Of a DNA stretch of 64,000 nucleotides, positions 21,969 to 33,129 are shown piece by piece. Source of the stretch: Hygrocybe punicea (Eukaryota; Basidiomycota; Agaricomycetes; Agaricales; Hygrophoraceae); contig OY744462.1 in assembly GCA_963556145.1 (NCBI GenBank), positions 6,200,001 to 6,264,000 of the forward strand, given 5' to 3'. Below the pieces are notes generated by a model. The model searched no databases, was not told where the DNA came from, and worked only from the letters and a program-made list of their open reading frames with translations. The number at the start of each line of letters is the position of its first letter. The first letter of the stretch is position 1. The position numbers were made by a program, and so were the translations under genes.

Positions 21969-24900
21969 ATGTTACGACGCGCCCCGACAACGAACGATGG
22001 ACAGGTGGTAAACAGACTCCAGGAGAGCACACGCATCAACAAACCATTCAAACCCCCTACCTTGGCGTCGTCAAACGAACGTGTCCAGCCTCAACGGAAA
22101 CGGAAACGCGTTTCGTACAAGGGTCAAGAGGCAGACGATTCTGATTCTGATCCAGACTCTAGTCCTAAAAAGAAGCGGAAAAATGGAGACAAGGACAAAG
22201 ATGGGGTCTATCATAACGAAGAAGAACTTCTCGCGGCCTTGAAGACATACCCTGTTTACAAGCCCAGGCCTTTCGAACAGGTCTTCGGTGCTCGTCGATT
22301 CTCGATGCCAACCATGAGGAACAAAGATGGCGACAATATTTCTCTTCACCCTTCCAATATTTCTCTAGGAATTCGCCCTCAAGCAAAAATCATACCCCGT
22401 CCCCTACACGACCCAATGGAGGACCATGCCATCGTGCTGTATGATCCAACCATCGATGATCGTGAGACAGACGAGGAGAAGAAGGAGAGAGAAAAGGAAG
22501 AAGCCAAAGACAAGGCTGCGAAGGAGGCGAGGGAGAAGACGGTTGGCATGTATAACCCGCATAAGAGCCTGAAGGATCTTCTAGGAGAAGGAAAAGACAG
22601 GAAGAAGGTTGACAAAGTTCCGGTGGTCATCGACCCTCGCTTGACCAAGGTTCTGCGACCACATCAAGTTGAAGGAGTGAAGGTGAGGGTAATTTGCTTC
22701 TCGTTCCACATTGCAGCGCTCTTATGGGTAGTTTCTTTATAAATGCACTACGGGTATGTTGATTGAGAACCAATACGGATGTATTATGGCCGACGAGATG
22801 GGTCTCGGAAAAACCCTCCAATGCATCGCCCTCTTGTGGACATTGCTCAAACAGTCGCCTCATTCCGGGAAATCGTCCATAGAAAAGTGTATTATTGCTT
22901 GTCCTTCAAGCCTGGTTAAAAATTGGGCAAACGAACTCGGTAAGTCTATTGCGTCGTATTGGAATGAATCATACCGTGATTGACGATGTCTCATGAGTCA
23001 AATGGCTCGGAAAAGATGCCTTAAATCCTTTAGCTGTTGATGGTAAAGGTGGCAAGAGTGAGTTACTCGAAAAAGTTGCTGTGTGGGTCGCTGCGAGGGG
23101 TCGAAACGTTACGCAACCTGGTATTTTTGTTCATTCTAGTTATTCTTTTCAAGGGGTTAACTGCACACATGGAGTGAAGTAATGATCGTTTCCTATGAGA
23201 CACTGCGCACGCTCTCTGTCTACCTTGCGCAATGTAGCATCGGACTTTTACTTTGCGACGAAGGTCATAGGCTGAAGAATTCTGGTTTGTAGACAGTCCT
23301 CTCCTTGTAGGGCTTAATTTATTCACCAATTTCCTTCCAGAATCGCTCACATTCCAAGCATTGAACGGACTGGACGTCAAACGTCGCGTCATTCTCACTG
23401 GAACCCCCGTCCAAGTAGGTTTGCAGCATCCTTGATACATTTGATGTTTCTGATTCTGAATCAAGAACGATCTCACGGAATATTTCTCCTTGCTCAGCTT
23501 TGCCAACCCCAATTTTCTTGGTTCCAAGAATGAATTCCGCAAGAATTTTGAGAACCATATCATCCGTGGGCGCGATGCTGATGCCAGCGACCTTATAAAA
23601 GCGGAAAGCGAGAAGAAACTGAAGGAACTCGGGGGACTCGTCACGAAGTTCATTATCCGCAGGACAAATGACCTTTTGTCTAAATACTGTGAGTTCTTTG
23701 GTCATCGTGATATTTGATAGGAGCACCAATTTTCTCGTGGTAGTACCCGTAAAGTATGAACAAGTCGTATTCTGCGGACTCTCCGCTTTCCAGCTCTCTT
23801 TATACCGCTTATTCATCAAGTCGCCCGAGATCAAAGCTTTACTGCGTGGGGCTGATTCCCAACCGCTCAAAGCGATAAATATCTTGAAGAAATTGTGTAA
23901 TCACCCTGAACTTCTAGACTTGCCAAACGATTTGCATGGATCAGAGAACTTGATTCCGGAAGGGTTTGCGGGTGCTGGGTCGACAGGGAGAAATAAAGGG
24001 AGGGGTCAGACTGTTAGATGTGATTGGGGTGGCAAGTTTATAGTCCTCGAACGGTGGGCGTTACTTTTTTGTTTTTGTTTTGCGACCTAGCACACTAATA
24101 TCACCATGCTGCCATGCCAGATTTCTGCATCATATTAGAACACATACAACGGACAAAATAGTACTCATCAGCAATTACACTCAGACTCTTGACCTCTTCG
24201 AGAGGCTCTGCCGGAACAAAAAGTTATTTAATTATATCCCATTTCTTCTGACATTTAAGAACTGACGACCTTGGTAGATACGGTTGTTTCCGACTAGACG
24301 GCAGTATGAGTATCACAAAGCGACAGAAGCTCGTAGATCAGTTCAATGACCCTGAAGGGAAAGAATTCATTTTTCTCCTCAGCAGCAAAGCTGGTGGATG
24401 CGGAATAAACCTGATAGGGGCAAATCGACTTATTCTCTTTGACCCTGGTACGTGCACTAGACTTTCAGGACCTTATGTTTTGACGAGATTCGGATGAATG
24501 GTAGACTGGAATCCTGCTGCCGACCAGCAGGCACTTGCACGTGTCTGGCGTGACGGGCAAAAAAAAGAATGTGTGTACTTAATTATTAAATGTTCCTCGT
24601 CTCTGATCTGTCTGATGTCTTTCCCGTACCTCTTAGGCTTCGTTTACCGCTTCATTTCCACAGGTACTATCGAGGAAAAGATCTTCCAACGCCAGGCAAA
24701 TAAACAAGCACTCTCATCCGCCGTTGTAGATGAGAAAGAGGACACGGAACGCCACTTTTCACTTGACGCGTTGAGACAGTTATTCTTATTCAACGAAGAT
24801 ACTCCATGTGAGACGCACGACACATTCAAGTGTAAACGATGCAAGAACGGCAAGCAAGCAATCAAGGCACCAGCGTTGCTCTATGGAGATGCTAGCACGT

Positions 24901-25063
24901 AAGTGGTTTATTCTATGAACTATCGTTGATGATGGTTTGAAATGAACTGGCCAGATGGAACCACTTCACTAATGCTGAGCTGAAAAACAACCATGATGAT
25001 TTGTTGCGCGCGGAGGTTGGTCTGCCTGAGATTTCGTTTGTCTTTCAGTACATCAGCCACTAG
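21969..25063 (+). CDS. RAD54: RAD54 SNF2-family DNA translocase
   Basis: Start at 21,969 ([20 protein letters not shown]), chosen because upstream residues in the frame do not resemble the family. Exons split by short introns give the Rad54 N-terminus ([22 protein letters not shown]), [10 protein letters not shown], and the helicase motifs: I ([17 protein letters not shown]), II ([13 protein letters not shown]), III ([20 protein letters not shown]), then [40 protein letters not shown] and [22 protein letters not shown]-terminal zinc-like [15 protein letters not shown] is present. Rad54 drives Rad51-dependent strand exchange in homologous recombination in the nucleus. The stop is only 20 bases from the convergent LIN1 stop. 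Confidence 0.95.
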
Positions 25064-25083
25064 CTATAGCAATAGATCATCCG

Positions 25084-26145
25084 TCATGTCATAATATCAT
25101 CCCATTCACCCCATTCACCTCCAGTTTCCCGAACATTCACCTTCTCCCCAGTAATCCCGAAATACGCCGCCTTGAACCATGTCCTCATCTCATCTTCACT
25201 GAAGGGTCCGAAAACTTCATTTGCCTGCCCGACGCTCCCAGGCAAGTCCCATTTAAACTCATATTTGACGTCGGCGGATGAGGGAATCCATGAGGGATCG
25301 ATATTACCAGACGACCGAACCGCACGGACGAGCTCCTCGTAAGTTTTTGAGTAGATGTCACTATCGCCCAGAGACATGAGAGACGAGGCAAGATGAGTGA
25401 TTTGGTCGATGTCGGATGAGCGAGTTTTCTTGGCTTTGGCGCCCAGCCGTTGCAAAGCCTCTAGCACGGTTTCCCCTTTCTTCAGCATGGGAAGCAACCG
25501 CTTCTCCAACGCGTCTCTGCCGTTTGCTTCCAGTTCTTGCTCTTCCGCCCTTATCCGCTCTCTTTGTTGGCGTTCCTGTCGCCGTTTAGCGCGCCTCGCC
25601 AGTTTTATGTCCTTGTCATCCAGACCATCCATCCAACGATCGTGAACACCATGCGGATCAAAGGCTCGCACGTACGTTCCATCTGCTGCGAATTTCCCCT
25701 CCTCCATTTCTTCCCGCATGTTGAATGAAGACATCTCGAATCCCATTTCAGCCTTCCTTCGTCGCTCAGCGTCGTCCTCATCTTCTGGTTCACCTACTCC
25801 AGCCGAGCCTTCATCTGACTCCGAATGACCAAACTCCTGCCCCTCGATATCGCCGAGTCTTAAGAATGTTTCGGCTTCCTCCCCGCCGTCAGCGCCTTTC
25901 GGTCGACTGAACACAACACCCTCTCCATCGTCGCTTGAGTCTGAGTCGTATCCTTCCTGCTTTACACGGCCCTTCTTCTTGGCTGAAGGGTTTTCGAGAG
26001 CGGAGTCAACTTCTGCGGCGAAAGTCTCAGGATCTTCAGATGGCTCAACAAAACGCGGTTTTTTTAACTGGTGCTGGGGTGGTTGAGAGGTTGAAGGATC
26101 CCCGTTGGAGCCTGCAGTGCGTTTTTGAGATGATCGTTGAGACAT
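25084..26145 (-). CDS. LIN1: LIN1/CD2BP2-like U5 snRNP protein with GYF domain
   Basis: Single-exon frame, start at 26,143-26,145 (MSQRSSQKRTAGSNGDPS). An acidic N-terminal half includes KQEGYDSDSSDDGEGVVFSR and FNMREEMEEGKFAADGTYVR, the conserved CD2BP2 motif, then RWMDGLDDKDIKLARRAKRR and a coiled basic stretch. The C-terminal GYF domain reads YEFKW..GPFSEDEMRTWFKAAYFG. Length, about 353 residues, fits. CD2BP2 and yeast Lin1 bind Prp6/Dib1 in the U5 snRNP and act in spliceosome assembly. The GYF core is slightly degenerate (YFG in place of GYF), common in fungal Lin1. It ends next to RAD54; their 3' UTRs must overlap. Confidence 0.9.
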   Translation of the reverse strand: MSQRSSQKRTAGSNGDPSTSQPPQHQLKKPRFVEPSEDPETFAAEVDSALENPSAKKKGRVKQEGYDSDSSDDGEGVVFSRPKGADGGEEAETFLRLGDIEGQEFGHSESDEGSAGVGEPEDEDDAERRRKAEMGFEMSSFNMREEMEEGKFAADGTYVRAFDPHGVHDRWMDGLDDKDIKLARRAKRRQERQQRERIRAEEQELEANGRDALEKRLLPMLKKGETVLEALQRLGAKAKKTRSSDIDQITHLASSLMSLGDSDIYSKTYEELVRAVRSSGNIDPSWIPSSADVKYEFKWDLPGSVGQANEVFGPFSEDEMRTWFKAAYFGITGEKVNVRETGGEWGEWDDIMT

Positions 26146-26311
26146 TTTGTTTAAACAGTAATAAATAAATAAATAAATAATAAAAGTTCCGCATAACGTC
26201 ATATCTGTTGCCAAATTTCTCATGAATATTTGAACATGTCAAAGTCTTTCCGATACTGGTTTTTTCTCAGCCAACCGCTACCACATCACTTCTCCCTCAG
26301 CGCTCACAATC

Positions 26312-27273
26312 ATGTCCTTTTTTGCCCAGTGTGACCTCGAACTGCAGGACTGCAACCAGCGTTGGCCAAGGTCTACCTATCAAGCTCCGTTCACTGACAA
26401 GAGCTGTGTGCGCGACCCACGCCTGCCCGGAAACATTGGCCGCTGTGGGTGGGCAGGAGCCCCGTGTTTTGTGAATGGAACCATCAGTAATTGCATTTGG
26501 CGTGAGCTACGATTTTCATGGCACCGTATACACCTCTCTCATCTTCCGTATCCAGCCTATGCAGAAGTTTGTCGTGATGGTGTTTGTACTGGGTAAGTCA
26601 TCTATATCTTCTCTGCCAAGCTATTTCCCAAAACCGATCTCTTTGTAGTGGTGTTGGGGAACCATGTATCCCCTTTGGTGTTAAATATACCTGCAATGGT
26701 GCTCTACCCTTCACTCCTTCTGCGTCTGAATATGCTGATTTCATTCAATTCGTTCCAGTATACTGCAACATAAGTATCGGTCTAGGTCCTAATGCGATTT
26801 GCGGAGGGGAAGCCGCTACTGTCAATGTCGAGGATGGACCAAAGGGGTTAGATTTCGGACGAGACTACTGTGTCAGCGGTTAGTCTGTGGCACTGTGCGA
26901 TACTTCGATCTGCGCTGGCAGTACTCGTCGGTTCGCTTCTGTAGGTATTGCAAATCAAATCAGCAACGATTATTGGACGTGCGCACCGGGGGACGATCAT
27001 ATACCTGATTCATATACCTCATCAAGCTCACCGCCCTTACATCCCTCGTCCTCCTCGTCCTCCTCGCCCACACCTTCCTCGCTTTCTTCGTCGACCAAGT
27101 CCACCTCAAGATCGGTTGTAGTTGGTTCTGTGTTCGCAGCTACCATTGGCCTATGTTTCATCTTGGCAATCTGCTGGTATTGGAGAAGGATGCAGAGGCA
27201 GAGGAACGTTGTTACCTGGAATAGTAACTTCACAAGAGCCAGCGATTCTACTACCCAGATGCGAGTTGTCTGA
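26312..27273 (+). pseudogene. Cys-rich single-pass membrane protein with an in-frame stop
   Basis: Starts MSFFAQCDLELQDCNQRWPR. Exons at about 26,312-26,500, 26,556-26,594 and 26,649-27,273 give a cysteine-rich ectodomain (NIGRCGWAGAPCFVNGTISN, GVGEPCIPFGVKYTCNGALP), a Ser/Pro stalk, a transmembrane helix (GSVFAATIGLCFILAICWYW) and a short basic tail. At 26,881-26,883 a TAG stops the frame, yet coding character continues in the same frame (SVALCDTSICAGSTRRF) to the stop at 27,271-27,273. Either the TAG is a real nonsense change, or a small in-frame intron ending at ..GGTTAG removes it; a donor at about 26,827 would give a 57-base intron. No signal peptide is visible at the chosen start. No known function. 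Confidence 0.5.
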
Positions 27274-27301
27274 GAAGAGAATCAAGCCATTAAATCTTAC
27301 C

Positions 27302-27646
27302 ATGGACACTCATGTCTACCATTTTACTCACGTTGTGTTCCACACCTCCACGCAGATTTGCCTGTCTTTATCAACATCTTTTCTCCGTGGCCTCCCCCCC
27401 GATATCGTGCCATGCCCATCCCTAGCATTCTATCGCCTGCCTTACCCACTCCAGTGGACATCGGAGCATACTTCCTCTCGGCCCTGCACAAATGGGGACC
27501 TCTTCGCCATGTCTCCAAAGATGTTGGACGAGGACTACTTGTGGTGGGATGGGTGGAGCGGGAACTTGCTGGCATCCTTACACAGCGATCAGGGAGCGGC
27601 AAATATGAATATGGAGAAGTATCATTAATTCATCGCTACTGGACAT
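27302..27646 (+). pseudogene. Possible gene interrupted by the composite transposon
   Basis: After MDTHVYHFTHVVFHTSTQ an open frame (27,358 onward) reads PVFINIFSPWPPPRYRAMP, then VGRGLLVVGWVERELAGILT, up to the left border of the 14.5-kb inverted-repeat island, and stops inside the terminal repeat (27,664). The frame relation between the two parts needs a splice or a frameshift. If the island were absent, the frame would run on across the TA into 42,133-42,187 (DQVFSEIKYSQLVS) before a stop. I do not recognise the protein, so this rests on open-frame continuity only. Confidence 0.3.
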
Positions 27647-27707
27647 TATTACAGCGCATTTCATAAATATGCGGAAACACAAATGTTTGGGAGTCGCGTC
27701 GGATAAT
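27647..27707 (+). repeat. Left terminal inverted repeat of the composite element
   Basis: 61 bases, perfectly matched in inverse orientation at 42,072-42,132. It begins TATTACAGCGCATTTCATAA and ends GTCGCGTCGGATAAT. After it the two sides diverge at once. Confidence 0.9.
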
Positions 27708-28180
27708 GGAAGCGAATCCACAGCATATACTATCACATGCCCACCTTTTAACAAAATTTCAGTATCGGAATTCTTACTGCAGCCTCAGGCCTTGGATATG
27801 TATATTTTTTGCATAGATCATTGATATTATACATTTTCCATATGCCTGTAAATTTATTACATGAAATTTGACTTAGTTGATGATGTAGTAGCCCAATAGT
27901 GCTTTGGGGACGGCCTTTTAACAAAATGTAACGCCTTGTCACACTGCGGCCGTCATGCCGTATTGAGGCTCCGACACTCGCAGTGAATGGACGACTTTTC
28001 GACGGCGAAGAGAAAATAGTATATTATGCACTAAGATGTATCGTGATTGGGAATAATAGGATGGTAAAAATGATGGGGAGATATAGTAGGTTGATTAACG
28101 GTGGGCAAAAGACCAAGAACATTACCAGAAGATGGTAAAAGTAGGGTGTTGGGCCCGGGGTTGTTCATGTCGTCGTTGTG

Positions 28181-28823
28181 TATGACGTTCCACGTGCACT
28201 TTTATTATTTGCGCGATAGAGGCTGCGCGATCGCGCGAATTGGAACCGCGCGGTTTCACAAGGTACACAGACTTTCTTTTTTTGGCATTTCTGTGCGTCT
28301 GTGGGGCCATTTGGGGAGAATAATACATTTAATTTATTTCTACCTGTATACTTAGAGTGTTTTAGTCAACTATTAGCTATATTTCAGCAAGCTTTGTGGG
28401 CACAAAGCAGCCTCGGTGAGCATGACCGCTAATTTTGGATTTCCTATTTTGGGCAAGCTTCGTGATGTAGAGATTTGATTGCACGATCCGATCATTGGCC
28501 AAATCACGATGACAACTCATATCAAATTTGATATCACATGATTGTTGCAACCAAAACAGGCAGCTTGTTGATTTCTTGCTCGGAGTTAGAGTCTGCTTCG
28601 TATTGCACAAAGCTTGCTGGAATATAGCTAATAGTTGACTAAAACACTCTAAGTATACAGGTAGAAATAAATTAAATGTATTATTCTCCCCAAATGGCCC
28701 CACAGACGCACAGCAATGCCAAAAAAACAAAGTCTGTGTACCTTGTGAAACCGCGCGGTTCCAATTCGCGCGATCGCGCAGCCTCTATCGCGCAAATAAT
28801 AAAAGTGCACGTGGAACGTCATA
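28181..28823. repeat. Fold-back repeat A (MITE-like), nested in the pogo element
   Basis: Two arms of about 220-230 bases, 28,181-28,409 and 28,592-28,823, are near-perfect reverse complements around a spacer of about 180 bases. The outer ends read TATGACGTTCCACGTGCAC and its complement, so TA lies at both ends. Both arms carry a run of CG-rich steps (GCGCGATCGCGCGAATTGG). No coding function; the open frames on the arms mirror each other and are artefacts. Probably a non-autonomous hairpin element. Confidence 0.8.
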
Positions 28824-28828
28824 TACAT

Positions 28829-29693
28829 GAACTATATATCCATGTCATTACTGGCGCATCTTCATATTACATTTTTTGTTTGTGAGGCGAGGTGTTTTGC
28901 ACACAGGGATCCAACTGTAAGAATCGGCCTGCGCAATGTTGCCGACGCTCTCCCACTGCCCATTCAATGACCTCGCAAAGCCAGGCACATGTCAATAGAC
29001 ATGGCTACTGCATTTTCGAGGTGGATTGCGGGGTGTGGGAGGTGTTGGGAGGGCGGCCATCCTCGTTGTTGACACTGTCGCACTGCTGCTGCCTCTGCCT
29101 ATGTCATGGTGCTTGCCATTCTCCACCTTATCATTAATGCTGTTGTTCAGGCCGTCCTCGCCTTCGTTCTCATGTCCTCATTTGTCGTACTTGTTGTCCT
29201 CGCTTCGTTGGTTGTCCTTGCTTCATTGGTTGTACTTTGCAATTTGCAGCCGGCTTCTACCGTACCAATTTAGGAAAGTCGGAGTTTTACATGAAACTCA
29301 CACGATTTTCAAACACAACATGGATAACAGGGAGACGTGGACGGCTCACGAAGATGCGGACGGATGAAGATGTAGACGACTCACGAAGATGCGGGTCACA
29401 CGGTTGAAGACAATATCGACAAGGAAAAAAGGACAGTGCGACAGTGCCAACAACGAGGATGGCCGCCCTCCCGACACCTCCCACACCCCGCAATCCACCT
29501 CGAAAATGCAGTAGCCATGTCTATTGACATGTGCCTGGCTTTGCGAGGTCATTGAATGGGCAGTGGGAGAGTGTTGGCAACATGGTGCAGGCCGAATCAT
29601 TCTTACAGTTGGAGCCCTGTGTGCAAAACGCCTTGCCTCGCAAACAAAAATGTAATATTATGTGCCAGTAATGACATGCATGTATATAGCTTC
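28829..29693. repeat. Fold-back repeat B, adjoining A
   Basis: Arms of about 255-260 bases, at 28,829-29,085 and 29,433-29,693, are reverse complements with a few mismatches. The middle of about 350 bases has its own short direct repeats (CTCACGAAGATGCGG at about 29,345 and 29,381). It starts 5 bases after fold-back A ends, so one may have inserted at the edge of the other. No transposase of its own is present. Confidence 0.75.
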
Positions 29694-29764
29694 ATCTACT
29701 CAAAATCTTTTAAGTCGTGGTCACTCCAAAATGCGGCCGCGGCCGCGGCAAATAAATGTACAGT

Positions 29765-31387
29765 TTATACAGCATACTTCTCAAGCTCCTGCCGCAAGAC
29801 CAGGTTCTCGGCTTCGAGATCATTGCGTCGTTGTGTCGATTTTGGAGGTGCCAATGGGAAAATGCATCTATGTTCTCGAGAAGGAGTGGGAGCAGTGGGC
29901 AGGAGAGTATCTGATGGGACTGAACATGGCATGGATGCAATAGGTGAACGCGGTATGGGTGCCATAGTAGGATTTCGCTGTGGATCGAGCCTGGCGGTGT
30001 GTCCACTCCCTTCATCATCGCTATGCTCACTCTCTGACCCATCCCTTCTGTCATCGTCGCCACTGTTGCTACTGTCATCGCTGTCCAAGTTGGTATCTGT
30101 GTTTTCGCATAAATCAGCTGGATAGCTGACAGGAACGTGTCCACGTGTCGAAGAGCCATTACTGGGCGCAAAATCGGCATCGGTGAAGATATTGGCGTTA
30201 AGTGGGTAGATCCCACACCTCGCCCATGCTTTTGTGATTGTGTCTGATAGAAAAGCCTTTTCGCGCACGGCCATGTACTCTTTAATAAAATCCACCTTGC
30301 GAATCTCTTCTCCAGTTTCATCCAGTATCTCATCGCATTTCTCCATCCATCGTCGCTGCAGGGGTCCAAAGATACCAACATCCAATGGCTGTGTGCGGTG
30401 GGTGGTGTGTGGCGGCAAACAAAAAAGCTCAATGTTGTGTAGCTCTGCAAGATTACGCATTTCTGCTGTTGTGTGTGAGCCATGTCCATCATAAATGAGT
30501 AGAATAGGTGCTCCTGAAGTATTCCGGGCTGTGGCCTGTGGGATAAAGACATCACGGAACCACTGAGTGCATAAAAAGTCGTCTGTCCATCCATTCTCTG
30601 ACATGCCAATGCTGATAGTCCTGTGTTAATGTCATAAATAACCAAGCTAGAATATGACATGCCTGATGTTGTCGTCCACTTGAAACCACTCAGGATGGAA
30701 CTCCTTCCCCGAGAAAATGAAACCAGGAGGGATACTTGTTCCGTCTGCACACACACACTCAATAATCGTGACCAACTCAAGGTTAGCACTTCGCAACTTG
30801 TAATGTGGCCTCCTTGTGCGTGGGATGAAGTACTTGATGGCTTGCATTCTTCGACCACCACCTCGTTGACAACCCTTTTCATCCATGTTATAAATATTGC
30901 TGCGTGGAATCTTTTTGTCATCCAATAGCTGCTCCAGTTCTGCGAAGTGCTGGTCAATAGTTGTACGGTTGAAGGACTGAGCTCGCTTCGGGTCAAGACC
31001 AGAGGGTTTTCCCAATCTGAGCTTGGGGTGCCGCTGCAGAAAACGTGGGTACCATTTGGCAGACGGTTTCCTCTGGATAATCTCCTCAACCTTCCGAAGG
31101 AGTGTTCGCTTGCTAAGTGGCCTTCCCATGTCACTTCGATACTCAATCCAGTCGCAAAGAACAAGCTCCTCTGTCTCATTGAGATGCTGTCGGTGTTCCT
31201 GGGAACGGTGAGCTGGCCCATGAAGACCAAGCCAGCGATTGCGAAGAGTACAGCGTGGAACAGAAAATCTGTCTGCAGCCAATGAGACATTTTTGGTGTG
31301 GCCAGCTCGGAGGTAGGCAATAGCATCCTGGATAGCATCTTCATTGTAGGTTTTGTGACTTTTGCGATAGACTTTTGCCCTGACCAT
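29765..31387 (-). CDS. pogo/Fot1-family DDE transposase
   Basis: Start at 31,385-31,387 (MVRAKVYRKSHKTYNEDAIQ). An N-terminal Psq-type helix-turn-helix (AADRFSVPRCTLRNRW) is followed by a CENP-B-type DNA-binding domain (LCDWIEYRSDMGRPLSKRTL), then the catalytic domain with three acidic residues: IYNMDEKG, LLIYDGHGSH and HRTQPLDVGIFGPLQRRW (DDD). The two coding parts join best through an intron at about 30,613-30,655 with a GC donor (AG/GCATGT..ACACAG), giving DNIRTISIGMSENGWTDDF. No stop or frameshift otherwise. It should bind the 24-bp ends of its own element. The C-terminal 120 residues are acidic and Ser-rich. Confidence 0.88.
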
Positions 31388-32076
31388 AAAATGGGCGACA
31401 ATGCCAATGAAGGCTGAGTGGAGCCATGAAAAAGCAAAAATTATTGCAATATATCAAAGTCATTCAACAAATTTAGACGCGTCGACAAAGTCATTCAACG
31501 CGTGGCTCATGCACTTGGGTGGAGACTGAAAGGCTTTGAAGCTGTCACGCACAGAATGCTGGTAGGTTGTCTAACTTATGTAGAAGCAAGAACTAAACAG
31601 ATTGCTCTAGAATTTTGTTTCCTTCATGGAGAGACCAATTAAATAGTGATTGATTTTTTTAAGAAGGATCTGATTGCTTATATTGCTACTGAGGCCAACT
31701 CATTCCAATTACCTTGATTTAACACCATTATCGGCCCCATTGGGAACTCCCTCACCTGAAATAAATATTTCAAAAATCACATTTGAAGTCTCCTAAGCTA
31801 ATGTAAAAATCTACTAACTGAAATCGAGGCAATCGGGTGTGAATTGAGCCCGCTGGGGCAGATTGTTAAAAGGTGGTCAATTGTTAAAAGGTGGGCATGT
31901 GATAGTAACATAAACGCATATAAACCTAGACATATGTCAGAGATGGAACCCCTTCAACCCAATAAGGACGTCTGTGCGTTTGAGATTTCAGTCTCCGAAG
32001 AGCAACACATAAACTGACATCGCTTCATAGTGCCGGACATCGCTTGGGGCTGCTGGACAGGCACATTGCTATTTTA

Positions 32077-32952
32077 TTGTATATTTCGGGCCGGTTGGCA
32101 GAACCCAAAAAAAACTCCAAAAAAGGTAGTCAGTCGGAAAACTGTTGTATCTCGTCGAATACTCAAGCTATCCTCGAAATAACACCTGTTCCATAAATCC
32201 GACGCCTGTCCGCATCATTCAATCTTCGACCGAGGGCGGAAATCGCCATTTTCAGAATCTTGATTTTTCGGGATCGTGAGGAGTAAGCCGCCCCTGGTTT
32301 ATCAGCTTGTTCAACCTCATTTCAATGCTGTAGCATGGCGAAGGGCCGCACGATACCAGCCCACGTCCATTGGATCGTAATCCGGCTCACATCATTGCTT
32401 CCCAAAGAAGACTTAGCCATTTACACAGGCGTGTCGCTCCGGCCGGTCGAACGCATTCTCAAATACTTTGAAACGCACAAATGTGTTCAAGTTCGAGGCC
32501 CTACGGAGAAGGGGGCGAGGAAGGTCTTACGGGACCTAGATGTCGAGGTAAGTATGCTTCTATTAGAACACATTTGTGAACTCATTCATTTGCTCAGTAT
32601 TTACTCAGAATGATCAACCAAACCCCAGATATGTACCTTTACGAGCTGCAAGAGATGCTTGCAGTCTCATGCGGTGTCAATGTCTCTCGGGCGACAGTCT
32701 GGAGAACGCTTCAAAGGGCTGGATACACCATGAAAAAGGTATAATCCAGCGTTGATCATTCGCTAAGGCGCTGATGTGTTACTAGATGACACATATTGCA
32801 GCCGAACGCTCTGCTGAGAAAAGGTTCGAGTATATTACACAAATTAGTCGGTATCAAGCTCGACAACTCGTCTTTGTCGATGAAAGTTCGGTTGATCGCC
32901 GTACAACATATCGGGGTCGAGCGTGGTCTATCCGTGGGACGAAAGCGCAGCG
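32077..32952 (+). pseudogene. Tc1-like element, 5' part only (truncated copy)
   Basis: Begins after a TA at 32,075-32,076 with TTGTATATTTCGGGCCGG, the same end as the copy at 41,433. From 32,335 it encodes MAKGRTIPAHVHWIVIRL.., nearly identical to the other copy through ISRYQARQLVFVDESSVDRR and ends at GTKAQR. At 32,953 the match stops abruptly and a 21-bp tandem repeat follows. The second and third catalytic acidic residues are missing, so this copy cannot encode a working transposase. Confidence 0.85.
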
Positions 32953-33030
32953 GTGAAAATGGGATGCAATGCAGTGAAAATGGGATGCAAAGCCGTAAAA
33001 ATGGGATGCAAAGCAGTGAAAATGGATTGC
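32953..33030 (+). repeat. 21-bp tandem repeat, about 3.5 units
   Basis: Units of GTGAAAATGGGATGCAATGC type lie end to end exactly at the break of the truncated Tc1-like copy. Unit differences are one or two bases. Probably formed during, or serving as junk at, the breakpoint. Confidence 0.8.
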
Positions 33031-33129
33031 CGGGTGCCAGGCTGAATTATTACTGTTTTACTAAACCATTTCAATAACAACTATTGCACACTTTCTACGG
33101 CAGCAACGAAAGTCATATTGATTGTAAAA

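Larger units (their letters stand above)
27730..31905 (-). mobile_element. pogo/Fot1-type DNA transposon with TA target site
   Basis: Its ends are a perfect inverted repeat starting CTATCACATGCCCACCTTTT: left 27,730-27,753, right 31,882-31,905. The flanking bases are TA on both sides (27,728-27,729 and 31,906-31,907), as expected for the Tc1/mariner superfamily. The motif CCTTTTAACAA recurs near both ends (about 27,913 on the left and 31,864-31,874 in reverse on the right) and may be extra transposase sites. The element carries one transposase gene and two long fold-back repeats, giving 4,176 bp, long for the family. Perfect ends and an intact frame suggest recent activity. Confidence 0.85.

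Noticed and set aside
28122..28885. Two similar small proteins starting MYYSPQMAPQTH on opposite strands
   Set aside because: They are mirror readings of the two arms of fold-back A and have no independent coding evidence.
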